Positions 46,692-55,652 of a DNA stretch of 64,000 nucleotides are shown here, in pieces. Under the pieces are notes generated by a model that saw only the letters and a program-made list of their open reading frames with translations, did not search any database and was not told the DNA's origin. Source of the stretch: Bacilli bacterium (GTDB lineage Bacteria > Bacillota_I > Bacilli_A > RFN20 > CAG-631); the NCBI GenBank assembly GCA_900754115.1, contig CAAEBM010000023.1:1-64000 (forward strand), in the 5' to 3' direction. Position 1 is the first letter of the stretch; each line of letters begins with the position of its first letter. Made by a program: the position numbers and the translations under genes.

Positions 46692-47562
46692 ATTGTTTGA
46701 TTTGACTCATGACTTCTTCTACAAAATTGTCTTCTCTTTTTTCTAAGCCTTCCCCAACAATGTAATATACCATTTGAGTGACAGTTGATTGATGTTGTTT
46801 CAAATATTGACCAACTTTAATTTTTTCTTCTTTAATAAAATCTTGTTCTAATAAAGAAACTTCATCAGCAATTTTTCCTTTTAAGCCTTCAATTGCTTTT
46901 GGATTCGTTAATTCTCTTCCATTTGCTTTACTAGCTTCTAAACGAATCTTTAATTCTTTTTCAATATATTCTACAGGAACGTCTGTTTTGTGAATATAAG
47001 TAGGCAAAGTAGCAACAACTTGCATTGCCATATCTGTAGCAACTTCTTGATCATTTCCTTTTACAACAACAACAGATCCTTTTTTACCACCCATGTGTAA
47101 ATAAGTTCCAAAAATTTCATCATCGTTTTTTCTAACGACAACAAATCTTCTCAAAGTAATTTTTTCACCAATTGTTGCAGTTGCATTTACAATTTTATCG
47201 TTTAAAGTTTGACCATCACAAGCAATGGCTAAAGCTTCTTCTAAAGATGTAGGATGATTTGCTGCAATTAAAGTTGCAATTTCTTTTACTAAAGTCTTAA
47301 ATGTTTCATTCATAGCCACAAAATCCGTTTCAGAATTGACTTCTACAAGAGCAGCAGTATTTCCATTCACAGCAATTTCAGTTGTTCCTTCAGCAGCAAT
47401 TCTACCAGATTTTTTTGCAGCTTTTGCAATTCCATTTTCCCGAAGCCAATCTACAGCTTTTTCAACATCATTGTCACTGTGTTCCAAAGCTTTTTTGCAA
47501 TCCATCATACCTGCTCCGGTTCTTTCACGTAATTCTTTAATTAAACTTGTGTTAACTGCCAT
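46690..47562 (-). CDS. tsf: Elongation factor Ts
   Basis: This 290-residue nucleotide exchange factor recharges EF-Tu with GTP. The N-terminal UBA-like region (LIKELRERTGAGMMDCKKAL), the EF-Tu-contact motif VNSETDFVA and the two core repeats are present. It begins 3 bp after rpsB. Confidence 0.98.
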   Translation of the reverse strand: MAVNTSLIKELRERTGAGMMDCKKALEHSDNDVEKAVDWLRENGIAKAAKKSGRIAAEGTTEIAVNGNTAALVEVNSETDFVAMNETFKTLVKEIATLIAANHPTSLEEALAIACDGQTLNDKIVNATATIGEKITLRRFVVVRKNDDEIFGTYLHMGGKKGSVVVVKGNDQEVATDMAMQVVATLPTYIHKTDVPVEYIEKELKIRLEASKANGRELTNPKAIEGLKGKIADEVSLLEQDFIKEEKIKVGQYLKQHQSTVTQMVYYIVGEGLEKREDNFVEEVMSQIKQ

Positions 47563-47565
47563 GAA

Positions 47566-48558
47566 TTATTCCCCCTTTTCTTCTTTTGTAGCAGCAGGAG
47601 TTGCTTCAACTTCTGCTTCTTTTTTTTCTACTTTTTTATTTTGTCTAGCCATTTGAGCGCGTTTTTCTTCTTTTTCTTTTTGTTGTTGTTTTGCTAATTT
47701 TCTAGCTTCTGCTTGTTTGTCTGAAGATTTAATGACTTCATTCATTGAAATTTCTTCGCCTTCATCTTTTGTATAAGCAACAGCTAAAACGCCACCTTTT
47801 GCTTCGCATACTGCATCAGCCATAACAGTTGTAATTAATTTTACTGAACGAACAGCATCATCATTTGCTGGAATGACATAATCTACAACATCAGGATCAG
47901 AATTAGTATCAACAATTGCAAATACAGGAATATTTAATTTTCTAGCTTCTGCAACTGCATTATGTTCCACGCGTGGGTCAATGACAAATACCGCATTTGG
48001 TAATTTACGCATTTCTTTAATTCCACCAAAGAATTTTTCCAAGCGTTCTTGTTCTTTACGAATTTGTAAAACTTCTTTTTTAGGAAGATTTTCAAAAACA
48101 CCATCTTCTTCCATTTTTTCAATATCTTTTAATCTTTTAATTCTTTTTTGAATTGTTTTAAAATTAGTTAAAGTTCCTCCAAGCCATCTTTGTGTTACAT
48201 AAAAGGAACCAGAACGGGTTGCTTCTTCAATGATGACATCTTTAATTTGTTTTTTCGTGCCAACAAATAAAGCCTTTCCGCCTTTTTCAGTAATGTCTTT
48301 TAATGCATTGTAGGCATTAATTACACAATCCACTGTTTTTTGTAAATCAATAATGTAAATGCCATTTCTTGGAGCATAAATGTAAGGAGCCATTTTTGGA
48401 TTCCATCTTTTAGTTTGATGACCAAATTGAGAACCAGCTTCTAACAATTTTTTAATCGTAATAATTTGTGCTCCTTCTTCAGGTGCAGCTTCAACCATAA
48501 CAGGTTGTTCAGCAACTTCTTCTTTCACTTCTTCAACAACTACTTTTTCTTCTTCCAT
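47566..48558 (-). CDS. rpsB: 30S ribosomal protein S2 with acidic N-terminal extension
   Basis: This 330-residue protein binds the 30S head-body junction. The core starts with [23 protein letters not shown] and includes [16 protein letters not shown] and [14 protein letters not shown]. About 31 extra residues at the N-terminus, rich in Glu and Val, and about 60 at the C-terminus, rich in Lys and Glu, are not in Bacillus S2 (about 246 residues). The ATG at 48558 has AGGAGG upstream and no later start has one, so the extension appears real. Promoter and structured leader lie upstream. Confidence 0.97.
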   Translation of the reverse strand: MEEEKVVVEEVKEEVAEQPVMVEAAPEEGAQIITIKKLLEAGSQFGHQTKRWNPKMAPYIYAPRNGIYIIDLQKTVDCVINAYNALKDITEKGGKALFVGTKKQIKDVIIEEATRSGSFYVTQRWLGGTLTNFKTIQKRIKRLKDIEKMEEDGVFENLPKKEVLQIRKEQERLEKFFGGIKEMRKLPNAVFVIDPRVEHNAVAEARKLNIPVFAIVDTNSDPDVVDYVIPANDDAVRSVKLITTVMADAVCEAKGGVLAVAYTKDEGEEISMNEVIKSSDKQAEARKLAKQQQKEKEEKRAQMARQNKKVEKKEAEVEATPAATKEEKGE

Positions 48559-48646
48559 TTTTTTCTTTCCTCCTAGTTTTTCCGCCACAGCTCATTTTTT
48601 ATCACTAAGTGGTTGGCTGTGTGTGTATTCACTGCAATTTCGCAGC
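48559..48646 (-). ncRNA. Structured 5' leader of rpsB, candidate S2 autoregulatory leader
   Basis: The predicted transcript begins with a CTGC/GCAG hairpin (48645-48632). It can then form a CACAGC/GCTGTG stem (48621-48616 with 48591-48586) that encloses a small CAC/GTG hairpin. S2 autoregulates through leaders in several bacterial groups. Membership of a described leader family is not established here. Confidence 0.45.
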
Positions 48647-48652
48647 ATTAAC

Positions 48653-48681
48653 ATTATACATGAATATATATATATATTCAA
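48653..48681 (-). promoter_or_regulatory. Sigma-A-type promoter of rpsB-tsf with palindromic spacer
   Basis: On the minus strand TTGAAT (48681-48676) and TATAAT (48658-48653) are 17 bp apart. A perfect 20-bp alternating AT palindrome (48661-48680) overlaps the -35 box and fills the spacer. Confidence 0.8.
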
Positions 48682-48711
48682 GTTGTTTTTTATTCAAAAA
48701 ACGTAAAAAAC

Positions 48712-48736
48712 AAAAAAACTTGGCCAAAGCCAAGTT
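48712..48736 (-). terminator. Terminator after the LtaS-like gene
   Basis: An 8-bp GC-containing stem (48717-48724 with 48729-48736) closes a CAAA loop and is followed by T residues on the minus strand. Confidence 0.92.
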
Positions 48737-50972
48737 AATCTAACACTCGATATGCAAAATAATTACAATCGTAAATCATATTTAAATAATTTGTTTTTAC
48801 AATAAAATCACTGACATCTTTGATGAATTTTTTTATATCCTCTTCGTATAATTCAAAAGCAGCAATTTCTTCTTCACTAAATTCTTTTGTTCCGCTTTTA
48901 TAAGCAATATAATCTTCGTCCAAATTTAAAATATTATAACCATCTTCAGTATAAAATTGGTTATTAAAAATGCCACCTTTTCTAGAATTAACAAAAGATG
49001 TTCGTTCACTAAATAAATCTTCTCCAACATAAACTGCACTATCATATTCAATTCCAAAAAGATTTAATAAAGTTGGCACCATGTCTGTATTGCAAAAGAA
49101 TTTATCAGAACCTAATATGACATCATTGGTATATTCATAAGTAGTATAAGAAAGATTGTATTGTTGAAGCGTGATGTCATCTAAAGATTTTATCTTATTG
49201 ACTAATTTTTCATCATATATGAATCCAGGAATATGATAACTTTCAGGATTGGTTAAATTTTCATCTCGATCTAACCCTTTTGAATTAAAAGCATAATCAT
49301 GATAATAAGAATAGTGATCTGATAAGACAACAATTGTCGTATCCTTTAATCGATCTTCTGCTCTTAAAGCATCCAATAAATAACCTAATCCTTTATCAAA
49401 GTCCATGCTTCCTAAAAGATATTCTTTAGCATGACTATTAAAAACTTCAATTGAATCTTCTTGTGATTTTTCAATGATTTCTATCGTTTCTTCTGGTGTA
49501 TTTTCATCTACAAATAAAGGATATCCTAAATAATTAACTGGATTAGGATTGGTTTCTAAATATGCATCTAGTTTATTTTGTAAAGCTAAATAATTTTGAT
49601 AATAATTTTCTGTCACTTTATCAGGATTCAAACGATCTTCAAAAGGACCATGCGTTGAAAAAGTAGAAACATAACTAAAAAATGGTTTATCGGTGTCTAC
49701 TGGAACCATCAAAGGATAATTTTGCTCTTCTTTTTCTGTTACACATAAGCGGAACATTTCGCTATCTAAATTAATCCAAAGACCACCTGGAGTTCCATGC
49801 TCTTTATCATTTTGTTCAATATCCATATCTAAAGCATCGACATGTTCATCAAAACCAAAGTGTTCATGTGAAGTATTTCGTTTGTAATAACTTCCCTCAT
49901 TGTTGTGATAGGACACAATTTGAGAATCACTTCCGTATTCTTTTCTAAACATATTGGGTAATGTAAACGGATAAACATTTTCTAAATAGTTATAATTTAA
50001 AAATCCATCACTGGGATAAGAACCAAATAAAAATTTACCTTCAGAAATATTGGTTTGATCTTTACCATAATATTCATTTAAAACTAATGAATTAGAAAAC
50101 AATTCATACAAATTGGGAGTTAAATCTTTATTAATGCCAGAAAAATCCCCTGTTTCCCATAGAATATAAATAAGGTTATTGCCTTGAGAAATTCCACTAA
50201 ATTCGTTATTATTCTCTTTATTTGAATTTTTAAAAAAGTAAAGATCTAATTCTTGACGCAAATCTTTTTTATAACTTCCATGATTCAACAAATTATTATT
50301 GATTTCTCGTATTCCTGAAACTAAATAGTAACCAAAAGTCCCAAACTTTTTAAATCCCTCTTGATGAGAATAAAATGTGTCATATAAATATTTGTCATTT
50401 AAGATGGTATCTTCATTAGCGGATATTTTTTCAATATAAGCCTTTTGACCAGTAAAAATAATTGCACAAACCAATGCAACAACACTAGTCAACAAAAAGT
50501 TTCTTTTAAATAAATAAAAATTTCTAGTAGGCTTTGGCTCGTTTTTTGTCCAATATCGATATAATTTAATAGCCAATAAAAGATACGTTATAAAAATTGG
50601 TACTGCAATAAAGATAAAGGTAATAGAAAATCCAATGCCTTTTCCAGCTGCTCTAGCCGCTTCATTTAAAACACTAAGCATATCCCAAGCAAAAACTTCT
50701 CCGGTAATAAGCAACAAATTTGCATTGGTAAAAGATAAGACAATTTGTATAAATAAAACAAAAGAAGCAACACAAATATTGGCAATGTTATTAGTAATTA
50801 ACATTAAAATGACGGCAAAAAATAAAATTCCTGCAAAATCAATTAAAAAATATTTCGGTAAAAAGCCTAGTCCATTATAAATAAATGTACAAATTTCTAA
50901 AAAAATGGCTGTAAATAAAAATAGAATAATATTCCACCTATGGAATTTCCGATGCATATTTTCTTTTTCCAT
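48735..50972 (-). CDS. LTA synthase-family membrane sulfatase-like enzyme
   Basis: This 745-residue protein has five N-terminal membrane helices (within about 12-185) and an extracellular alkaline-phosphatase/sulfatase domain. LtaS enzymes transfer glycerol phosphate from phosphatidylglycerol to build lipoteichoic acid; relatives modify other polymers. Candidate catalytic and metal residues are visible: Glu in ILWETGD, the nucleophile Thr in GKDQTNISEG, His in STHGPF and Asp-His in VLSDHYSYY. The motifs diverge from classical LtaS (GKTSDAE is typical), and the protein is about 100 residues longer, so the exact product is uncertain. GGAAGG precedes the ATG. It is monocistronic. Confidence 0.88.
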   Translation of the reverse strand: MEKENMHRKFHRWNIILFLFTAIFLEICTFIYNGLGFLPKYFLIDFAGILFFAVILMLITNNIANICVASFVLFIQIVLSFTNANLLLITGEVFAWDMLSVLNEAARAAGKGIGFSITFIFIAVPIFITYLLLAIKLYRYWTKNEPKPTRNFYLFKRNFLLTSVVALVCAIIFTGQKAYIEKISANEDTILNDKYLYDTFYSHQEGFKKFGTFGYYLVSGIREINNNLLNHGSYKKDLRQELDLYFFKNSNKENNNEFSGISQGNNLIYILWETGDFSGINKDLTPNLYELFSNSLVLNEYYGKDQTNISEGKFLFGSYPSDGFLNYNYLENVYPFTLPNMFRKEYGSDSQIVSYHNNEGSYYKRNTSHEHFGFDEHVDALDMDIEQNDKEHGTPGGLWINLDSEMFRLCVTEKEEQNYPLMVPVDTDKPFFSYVSTFSTHGPFEDRLNPDKVTENYYQNYLALQNKLDAYLETNPNPVNYLGYPLFVDENTPEETIEIIEKSQEDSIEVFNSHAKEYLLGSMDFDKGLGYLLDALRAEDRLKDTTIVVLSDHYSYYHDYAFNSKGLDRDENLTNPESYHIPGFIYDEKLVNKIKSLDDITLQQYNLSYTTYEYTNDVILGSDKFFCNTDMVPTLLNLFGIEYDSAVYVGEDLFSERTSFVNSRKGGIFNNQFYTEDGYNILNLDEDYIAYKSGTKEFSEEEIAAFELYEEDIKKFIKDVSDFIVKTNYLNMIYDCNYFAYRVLD

Positions 50973-51043
50973 TTATTCCTTCCACCTCATTGATTATATT
51001 TTAATACTTTTTTATTTTTTGTAAAGTTTTTTCAATTATGCTA

Positions 51044-51074
51044 AAAAAAGAAAAAGACTTTTTCAGTCTTTTAC
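51044..51074 (-). terminator. Terminator of the rex-adhE-hydrogenase operon
   Basis: An 8-bp stem (51054-51061 with 51067-51074) with a 5-nt loop leads into T residues on the minus strand. It overlaps the last codons of the hydrogenase gene. Confidence 0.82.
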
Positions 51075-52508
51075 AGGAATATGTTGAAAAACACGGATGG
51101 CACTGCTTATATTTTTTTCGTGTGCTTCTTTTCCATATTTGTCAACTTCATTTTTATCACGAATTTCATGCGTTAAGCAACATGGTCCTCCAATGCAGCC
51201 TCCAACACAAGCCATTCCTTCAATTAAATTGTTTGGTAAAGTCCCATTAGAAGCCTTTGATAATGCTAAACGACAAGCATCAATGCCATCACAAGAAATA
51301 GGATTATATTCAAAATCTTCTCTACCTTGTTCTTTTAAGGCTTGTCTTACAGCATCCGCTACGCCACCACTTCTTGCAAAAATTCGACCATAATAAGAAG
51401 CATTATCTAAAACATCTAAATCTAAAGTTGTGATATCTATACTACGACTATCTAATAAAGCTTGCAATTCTTCAAAAGTCAACACTGAATCGACATATGG
51501 TTTGACTGTCGGCAATTGGATTTCCATTTTTTTAGAAGTGCATGGCCCAATAAATACAACTTTTGAATTCGGATCAATTTCTTTAATATATTTTGAAATT
51601 CTTGCCATAGGAGATAAATTATGAGAAATCTTATCTGCCACTTTTGGATAATTCTTTTTAATAAAATCAACAAATGATGGACAACAAGAAGTTGTCAAGA
51701 AGCCTTTTTCAACTAATTCTTGTGCTTCCTCATAAGCAACCATATCTGCACCTAAAGCAGCTTCTACTACACTAAAAAAGCCCAATTGCTTTAATCCAGA
51801 AATAACTTGCCCTAATTTGGCATAGTAAAATTGACTTGAAATGGATGGAGCAACGACTGCATAAACATGATACTTTTGGTTTTGTTGACTCTCTTTTAAC
51901 ATTTTGATGACATCTAATATATAAGATTTGTCTACAATAGCACCAAAAGGACATTGGTAAACACAAGCCCCACAAGCAATACATTTTTTATTGTCAATTT
52001 GAGCAGCTTTGGTTTCTTCATTCATTGTAATCGCTTTGACTTTACAAGATTTTTCACATGGTCGTTTATTGTTTACAATGGCACTATAAGGACAAACTTT
52101 TGCACACATTCCACAATTCACGCATTTTTCTTTATCAATTACTGCTTTTTGATTTTTATCAAAGGAAATTGCCCCTACTTTACAAGCTGATTCACATCGA
52201 TGGGCAATACAACCACGACAAGAAGTAGTGACTTCATGCCCTCCCATTGGACATTCATCACAGGCAATTTCAACAACTTCAATGACATTTGGGTTACTTT
52301 TATCTCCACCACAAGCTAGTTTAATTCTTTCAGATACAATTGCTCGTTCTTTATAAATGCAACAGCGCATAGTTGGTTTTGGCCCCTCTACAATGATTTT
52401 AGGAATTTCATTGTACGATTCCAGCAAACGATCTTCATAGTACGCTTTTGCCACTTCTCGAAGCACTTTATATTTTAAATGTTGTACACGAGTATCAAAT
52501 TTTCTCAT
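51063..52508 (-). CDS. [FeFe]-hydrogenase, group B-like
   Basis: This 481-residue cytoplasmic iron-sulfur enzyme should oxidise or evolve H2. An N-terminal cysteine-rich region (CDECPMGG and CRGCIAHRCESACKVGAI) is followed by two 4Fe-4S sites (CVNCGMCAKVCP and CIACGACVYQCP) and the H-cluster domain. H-cluster motifs are TSCCPSF, GPCTSKKME and EGMACVGGCIGGP, so all cluster cysteines and the proton-relay cysteine are kept. The usual Met of the second motif is Gly, and the Trp of the first is Phe. This layout fits the group B (B1/B3) family. The ATG at 52508 follows GGAAGG by 8 nt. No HydE, HydF or HydG maturase is in the window. Confidence 0.9.
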   Translation of the reverse strand: MRKFDTRVQHLKYKVLREVAKAYYEDRLLESYNEIPKIIVEGPKPTMRCCIYKERAIVSERIKLACGGDKSNPNVIEVVEIACDECPMGGHEVTTSCRGCIAHRCESACKVGAISFDKNQKAVIDKEKCVNCGMCAKVCPYSAIVNNKRPCEKSCKVKAITMNEETKAAQIDNKKCIACGACVYQCPFGAIVDKSYILDVIKMLKESQQNQKYHVYAVVAPSISSQFYYAKLGQVISGLKQLGFFSVVEAALGADMVAYEEAQELVEKGFLTTSCCPSFVDFIKKNYPKVADKISHNLSPMARISKYIKEIDPNSKVVFIGPCTSKKMEIQLPTVKPYVDSVLTFEELQALLDSRSIDITTLDLDVLDNASYYGRIFARSGGVADAVRQALKEQGREDFEYNPISCDGIDACRLALSKASNGTLPNNLIEGMACVGGCIGGPCCLTHEIRDKNEVDKYGKEAHEKNISSAIRVFQHIPVKD

Positions 52509-52533
52509 GAAAAACACCTTCCCTTAATTTATT

Positions 52534-53706
52534 TTAAAAATAATTCACTTTTACTCTTTTTCCCATTTTTTGCAAACAAGTTGCTAATTCATCAATTAAA
52601 TGCATTTTAATATTAAAATTAATGGGTAATTCTGGATTTTGGTGAGCTGGATTCATCGCTCTGCCCACAAAAAAATGAATATCTGTCGCTTCTTCAAAAA
52701 GATATCTTGATATCATCGAAGCGCCATCTCTTTTATAACTCCAATCATAATAACGATCATTATTATCTAAATAACTTTTGGCATATTCTAACACTTTATT
52801 AATCGTTAATACGCCTTCAGTTACTAAGTCCACCCCTTCAATAGAAGCCGTAGGAGGAACATCTTTATCAATATATTCAGAATCCATGATAACTGGTTTA
52901 TCTAAATATCGAGCAACAATGGTTGAAGTCGTGCCACCACAGACAATATGTTTCCCTTCTTTTGAAAAAAACAAAGAAAGCATTTTATCATCGTCTTCTT
53001 TTTTACTTGCCGGTCCTATCATTAAATTCATCGGTTGTCTTTGACGAATTTTCACGACGCAAACTGTGGTATCATCTCCTGGATGATTTCCATACAAATC
53101 ATTACATTTATCAGTTAATAAAGTAGCCAAAGTCTTTGCAGAATAACTATTGTCATAAATCACATTCATAAAATCAATTACATTTTCACGAAGCCAACCA
53201 AAATTTAAATGTTGTCCCACTCCTGCGTGAATTACACCATCACTAAACATGACAAATGTATCGTTTTCTTTTAAATCTATTCTTGATTTATAAATGATTT
53301 TTCCGTCAATTTCCATACTACTTTCTAAATAATCCATCACTTTTCCATCACGAATAAAAATTAAATGTGGATTGTCATATTGATAAATTTCAGCATATTC
53401 ATAATTGACAATTCGAATAATCGTAAAAGTTGAATAAGCTACTTTTCGCACTTGGCACACAGGCAGAGTCGAAGCGATGGTTGAGACACATTCTTCAATA
53501 GAAAGTTGATTAGCCATCATGGTGGAAATAATTTTAGAAGTCAACGTTGATAAAATATTGGCTTTTACTCCACTTCCAAGACCATCGGCTAAAACAATAA
53601 CCGATGTATTTTCTTCTTGTTCAACGACTTCAATGTGATCTCCACATAATTCTTCATTGAATTTATAAAGACTATAATAACCGATATCCGTACAAAGTCT
53701 ACTCAT
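52534..53706 (-). CDS. SpoIIE/PP2C-type serine phosphatase linked to hydrogenases
   Basis: This 390-residue protein has an N-terminal PP2C-like phosphatase domain of the SpoIIE type (about 1-235). Metal-binding aspartates lie in VLADGLGSG, MFSDGV and GDDTTVCVV. Such enzymes dephosphorylate anti-anti-sigma-like proteins. The C-terminal 150 residues (from about 240, with IVCGGTTSTIVARYL) form a separate domain I do not recognise. The ATG overlaps the end of the sensory hydrogenase gene by 8 bp, so translation is coupled. Phosphatases of this type accompany group C hydrogenases, where H2-dependent signalling has been proposed. The target is unknown. Confidence 0.85.
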   Translation of the reverse strand: MSRLCTDIGYYSLYKFNEELCGDHIEVVEQEENTSVIVLADGLGSGVKANILSTLTSKIISTMMANQLSIEECVSTIASTLPVCQVRKVAYSTFTIIRIVNYEYAEIYQYDNPHLIFIRDGKVMDYLESSMEIDGKIIYKSRIDLKENDTFVMFSDGVIHAGVGQHLNFGWLRENVIDFMNVIYDNSYSAKTLATLLTDKCNDLYGNHPGDDTTVCVVKIRQRQPMNLMIGPASKKEDDDKMLSLFFSKEGKHIVCGGTTSTIVARYLDKPVIMDSEYIDKDVPPTASIEGVDLVTEGVLTINKVLEYAKSYLDNNDRYYDWSYKRDGASMISRYLFEEATDIHFFVGRAMNPAHQNPELPINFNIKMHLIDELATCLQKMGKRVKVNYF

Positions 53707-55378
53707 CTTTTAAAGACTCCTTTAGTTTAGTCAAAGCCACTTTTGTTTCCGCTGTCGTTTCACCAAGTAAAGAAGCGATTTCTTGAACAACACGCATTTG
53801 TTTTTCTATGACTTTGTCGGTAATATCAATCGTTTGTTTACTCAATTGTTCTTTATTTGCTCTTTCATTTTCTTCTTTAGTAATGTCGCGCATGATTAAA
53901 ATCAAAATGCGATATTGGGAATCATAAATAATGCTTTCTTCGACATATTTATGATATTCAGCTAAATAAACTTTTTTAGACTTAATATTACGATTTTCAA
54001 TTAAAACATTGGCATAAGGATAGGGATCCAATACAGTAGAAACTTCACAACCAATTAAATCTTTTGGATTATTAATATTTAAAATGTGACACATTGCTCG
54101 GTTAGCTAATTGGATTTCTAATTTTTCATTCAATACCATGAGTCCATTGGGCGTATTAGAAACAACTGTATCAGAAAACGATTCCGCTTTTTCTTTTAAA
54201 TAAGGAAGGCACATTTCCGGAATGGCTTTTCCTCTTAAAATAGCTATCGCTTTTTCACGACAACTTTCATATCCACAACTACCACAATTTAACTCTTTAT
54301 CTTTAGAAGTTTTTCCCATTTTTTCTAAAACTTCTTGAATTGCCGATTCACTCGGTTGAAGTTGATGTACCCCTAAAAACTTAAAGGGATGATATAGTTC
54401 TTCAGCACTTGGTTGTAAAACAAGAAAGTCTTGTTTCCCTGCATACTGATGTACAGCCATATAATCTCTTATAGGAGCGCGATGATGTTTATCAATGACT
54501 GGTCCATTAATACAACTTCCTGCACAAGCAGACATTTCAATAAAACAATGAGCAATATTTCCTTTTTCAATATCGTTTAAAGCAGCGATACAATTATCCA
54601 TTCCATCAATTACTAAATATTGATAATCACTTTCTGGTTTATCCATTGTTTGTAAAATTCCACCAGATGTTGGAAATAAACGTGCTTTGGTGTGATCTTG
54701 ATAAACATATTCTTGCTTGATATAATCGATATGTTCTTCATTTAACCATTGGGTTAATTCTTCATAAGTTAAAACACAATCTACAATTCCTTTATAGACA
54801 TCTGCTTCATCCTTTTTAGAAATGCAAGGACCGATAAAAACGGTATATGCTTGAGGATTTTCTTTTTTGATTTTTGCACAATGAGCAAGCATTGGTGAAG
54901 GAACTGCAGCTAAGCAAGATACAAGTGTTGGGTAATACTTTTGCACTAAAGTATTAACGGTATGACAGCACGTTGAAATGATAATATCTTGTTTTCCTTC
55001 TTGAATTAATTTTTCGTATTCTTTTTTTACAATTGTCGCTCCAATGGCTGTTTCTTGAACATCACTAAAGCCTAACTTTAAAAGTGTTGCTTTCATGCTT
55101 TCAATCGTTGCATTTGCATAATTTGCAACAAAAGAAGGAGCTAAGCTGACAATGACAGGCTGTCCACTAGCAATGAGTTTTTTAGCAATAGGGACATCAT
55201 TTCGAATCTCTTTAGCATTTTGAGGACAATTGACAAAGCAAAGGCCACAAAGCACACATTCATCTTTAATAATATGGGCTTGATTATCTTCAAAACGAAT
55301 GGATTTTACAGGACAATGACGAATGCATTTGTAACAATTTTTACAATTGGACTTTTTTAAATTTAAACAATTAGTCAT
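53699..55378 (-). CDS. Sensory-type [FeFe]-hydrogenase with PAS domain (HydS-like)
   Basis: This 559-residue protein has two 4Fe-4S sites (C12-C22 and C41-C51), an H-cluster domain (about 70-320), a further Fe-S motif (CGSCGYESC, about 366-374), a PAS domain (about 395-500) and a short C-terminal helical tail. H-cluster motifs are STCCHT (C137, C138), GPCISKK (C185) and EMSACAGSC (C285, C289). Gly in place of the Met of motif 2 and Ser in place of the Met of motif 3 are the changes reported for the putative sensory hydrogenase HydS of Thermotoga. The PAS domain and the coupled phosphatase gene support H2 sensing rather than bulk catalysis. This role is inferred. Confidence 0.87.
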   Translation of the reverse strand: MTNCLNLKKSNCKNCYKCIRHCPVKSIRFEDNQAHIIKDECVLCGLCFVNCPQNAKEIRNDVPIAKKLIASGQPVIVSLAPSFVANYANATIESMKATLLKLGFSDVQETAIGATIVKKEYEKLIQEGKQDIIISTCCHTVNTLVQKYYPTLVSCLAAVPSPMLAHCAKIKKENPQAYTVFIGPCISKKDEADVYKGIVDCVLTYEELTQWLNEEHIDYIKQEYVYQDHTKARLFPTSGGILQTMDKPESDYQYLVIDGMDNCIAALNDIEKGNIAHCFIEMSACAGSCINGPVIDKHHRAPIRDYMAVHQYAGKQDFLVLQPSAEELYHPFKFLGVHQLQPSESAIQEVLEKMGKTSKDKELNCGSCGYESCREKAIAILRGKAIPEMCLPYLKEKAESFSDTVVSNTPNGLMVLNEKLEIQLANRAMCHILNINNPKDLIGCEVSTVLDPYPYANVLIENRNIKSKKVYLAEYHKYVEESIIYDSQYRILILIMRDITKEENERANKEQLSKQTIDITDKVIEKQMRVVQEIASLLGETTAETKVALTKLKESLKDE

Positions 55379-55396
55379 TTGTCAGCTCACTCCTTT

Positions 55397-55642
55397 TTAA
55401 TTTTGTGGATTTAAAATATATTGGTCAAAAACTTCCATAAAGTTATCTTGTGTTACTCCACAGATAATCTTTTCATCCACTTTAATACTAACACCATTTG
55501 TACATTTTCCCAAGCAAAAACTTGCTTTTAAATTGACTTTATTTTCCAAATGGTACTTTGCAATATTTTCTTTTAACATTTCAATAATCGGATACGATCC
55601 TTTGATATGGCAAGAACTGCCAACACAAACATAAATATCCAT
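55397..55642 (-). CDS. Thioredoxin-like [2Fe-2S] ferredoxin (NuoE C-terminal type)
   Basis: This 81-residue protein is a stand-alone thioredoxin-like [2Fe-2S] domain, like the C-terminal part of NuoE/HydC. Candidate ligands are Cys in VCVGSSCHIKG and in FCLGKC. It probably passes electrons to or from the hydrogenase-like proteins encoded downstream. It lies between adhE and the sensory hydrogenase; small proteins of this kind accompany HydS loci elsewhere. AGGAG precedes the ATG. Confidence 0.86.
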   Translation of the reverse strand: MDIYVCVGSSCHIKGSYPIIEMLKENIAKYHLENKVNLKASFCLGKCTNGVSIKVDEKIICGVTQDNFMEVFDQYILNPQN

Positions 55643-55652
55643 ATTTTCACTC

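Noticed and set aside
47336..47656. 106-codon plus-strand frame spanning tsf and rpsB
   Set aside because: Antisense to two essential ribosome-related genes, with low-complexity Ala/Ser/Phe composition.
48661..48680. 20-bp AT palindrome as a repressor operator
   Set aside because: It is a simple alternating A/T run; symmetry alone is expected for such a sequence, so only a structural role in the promoter is mentioned.
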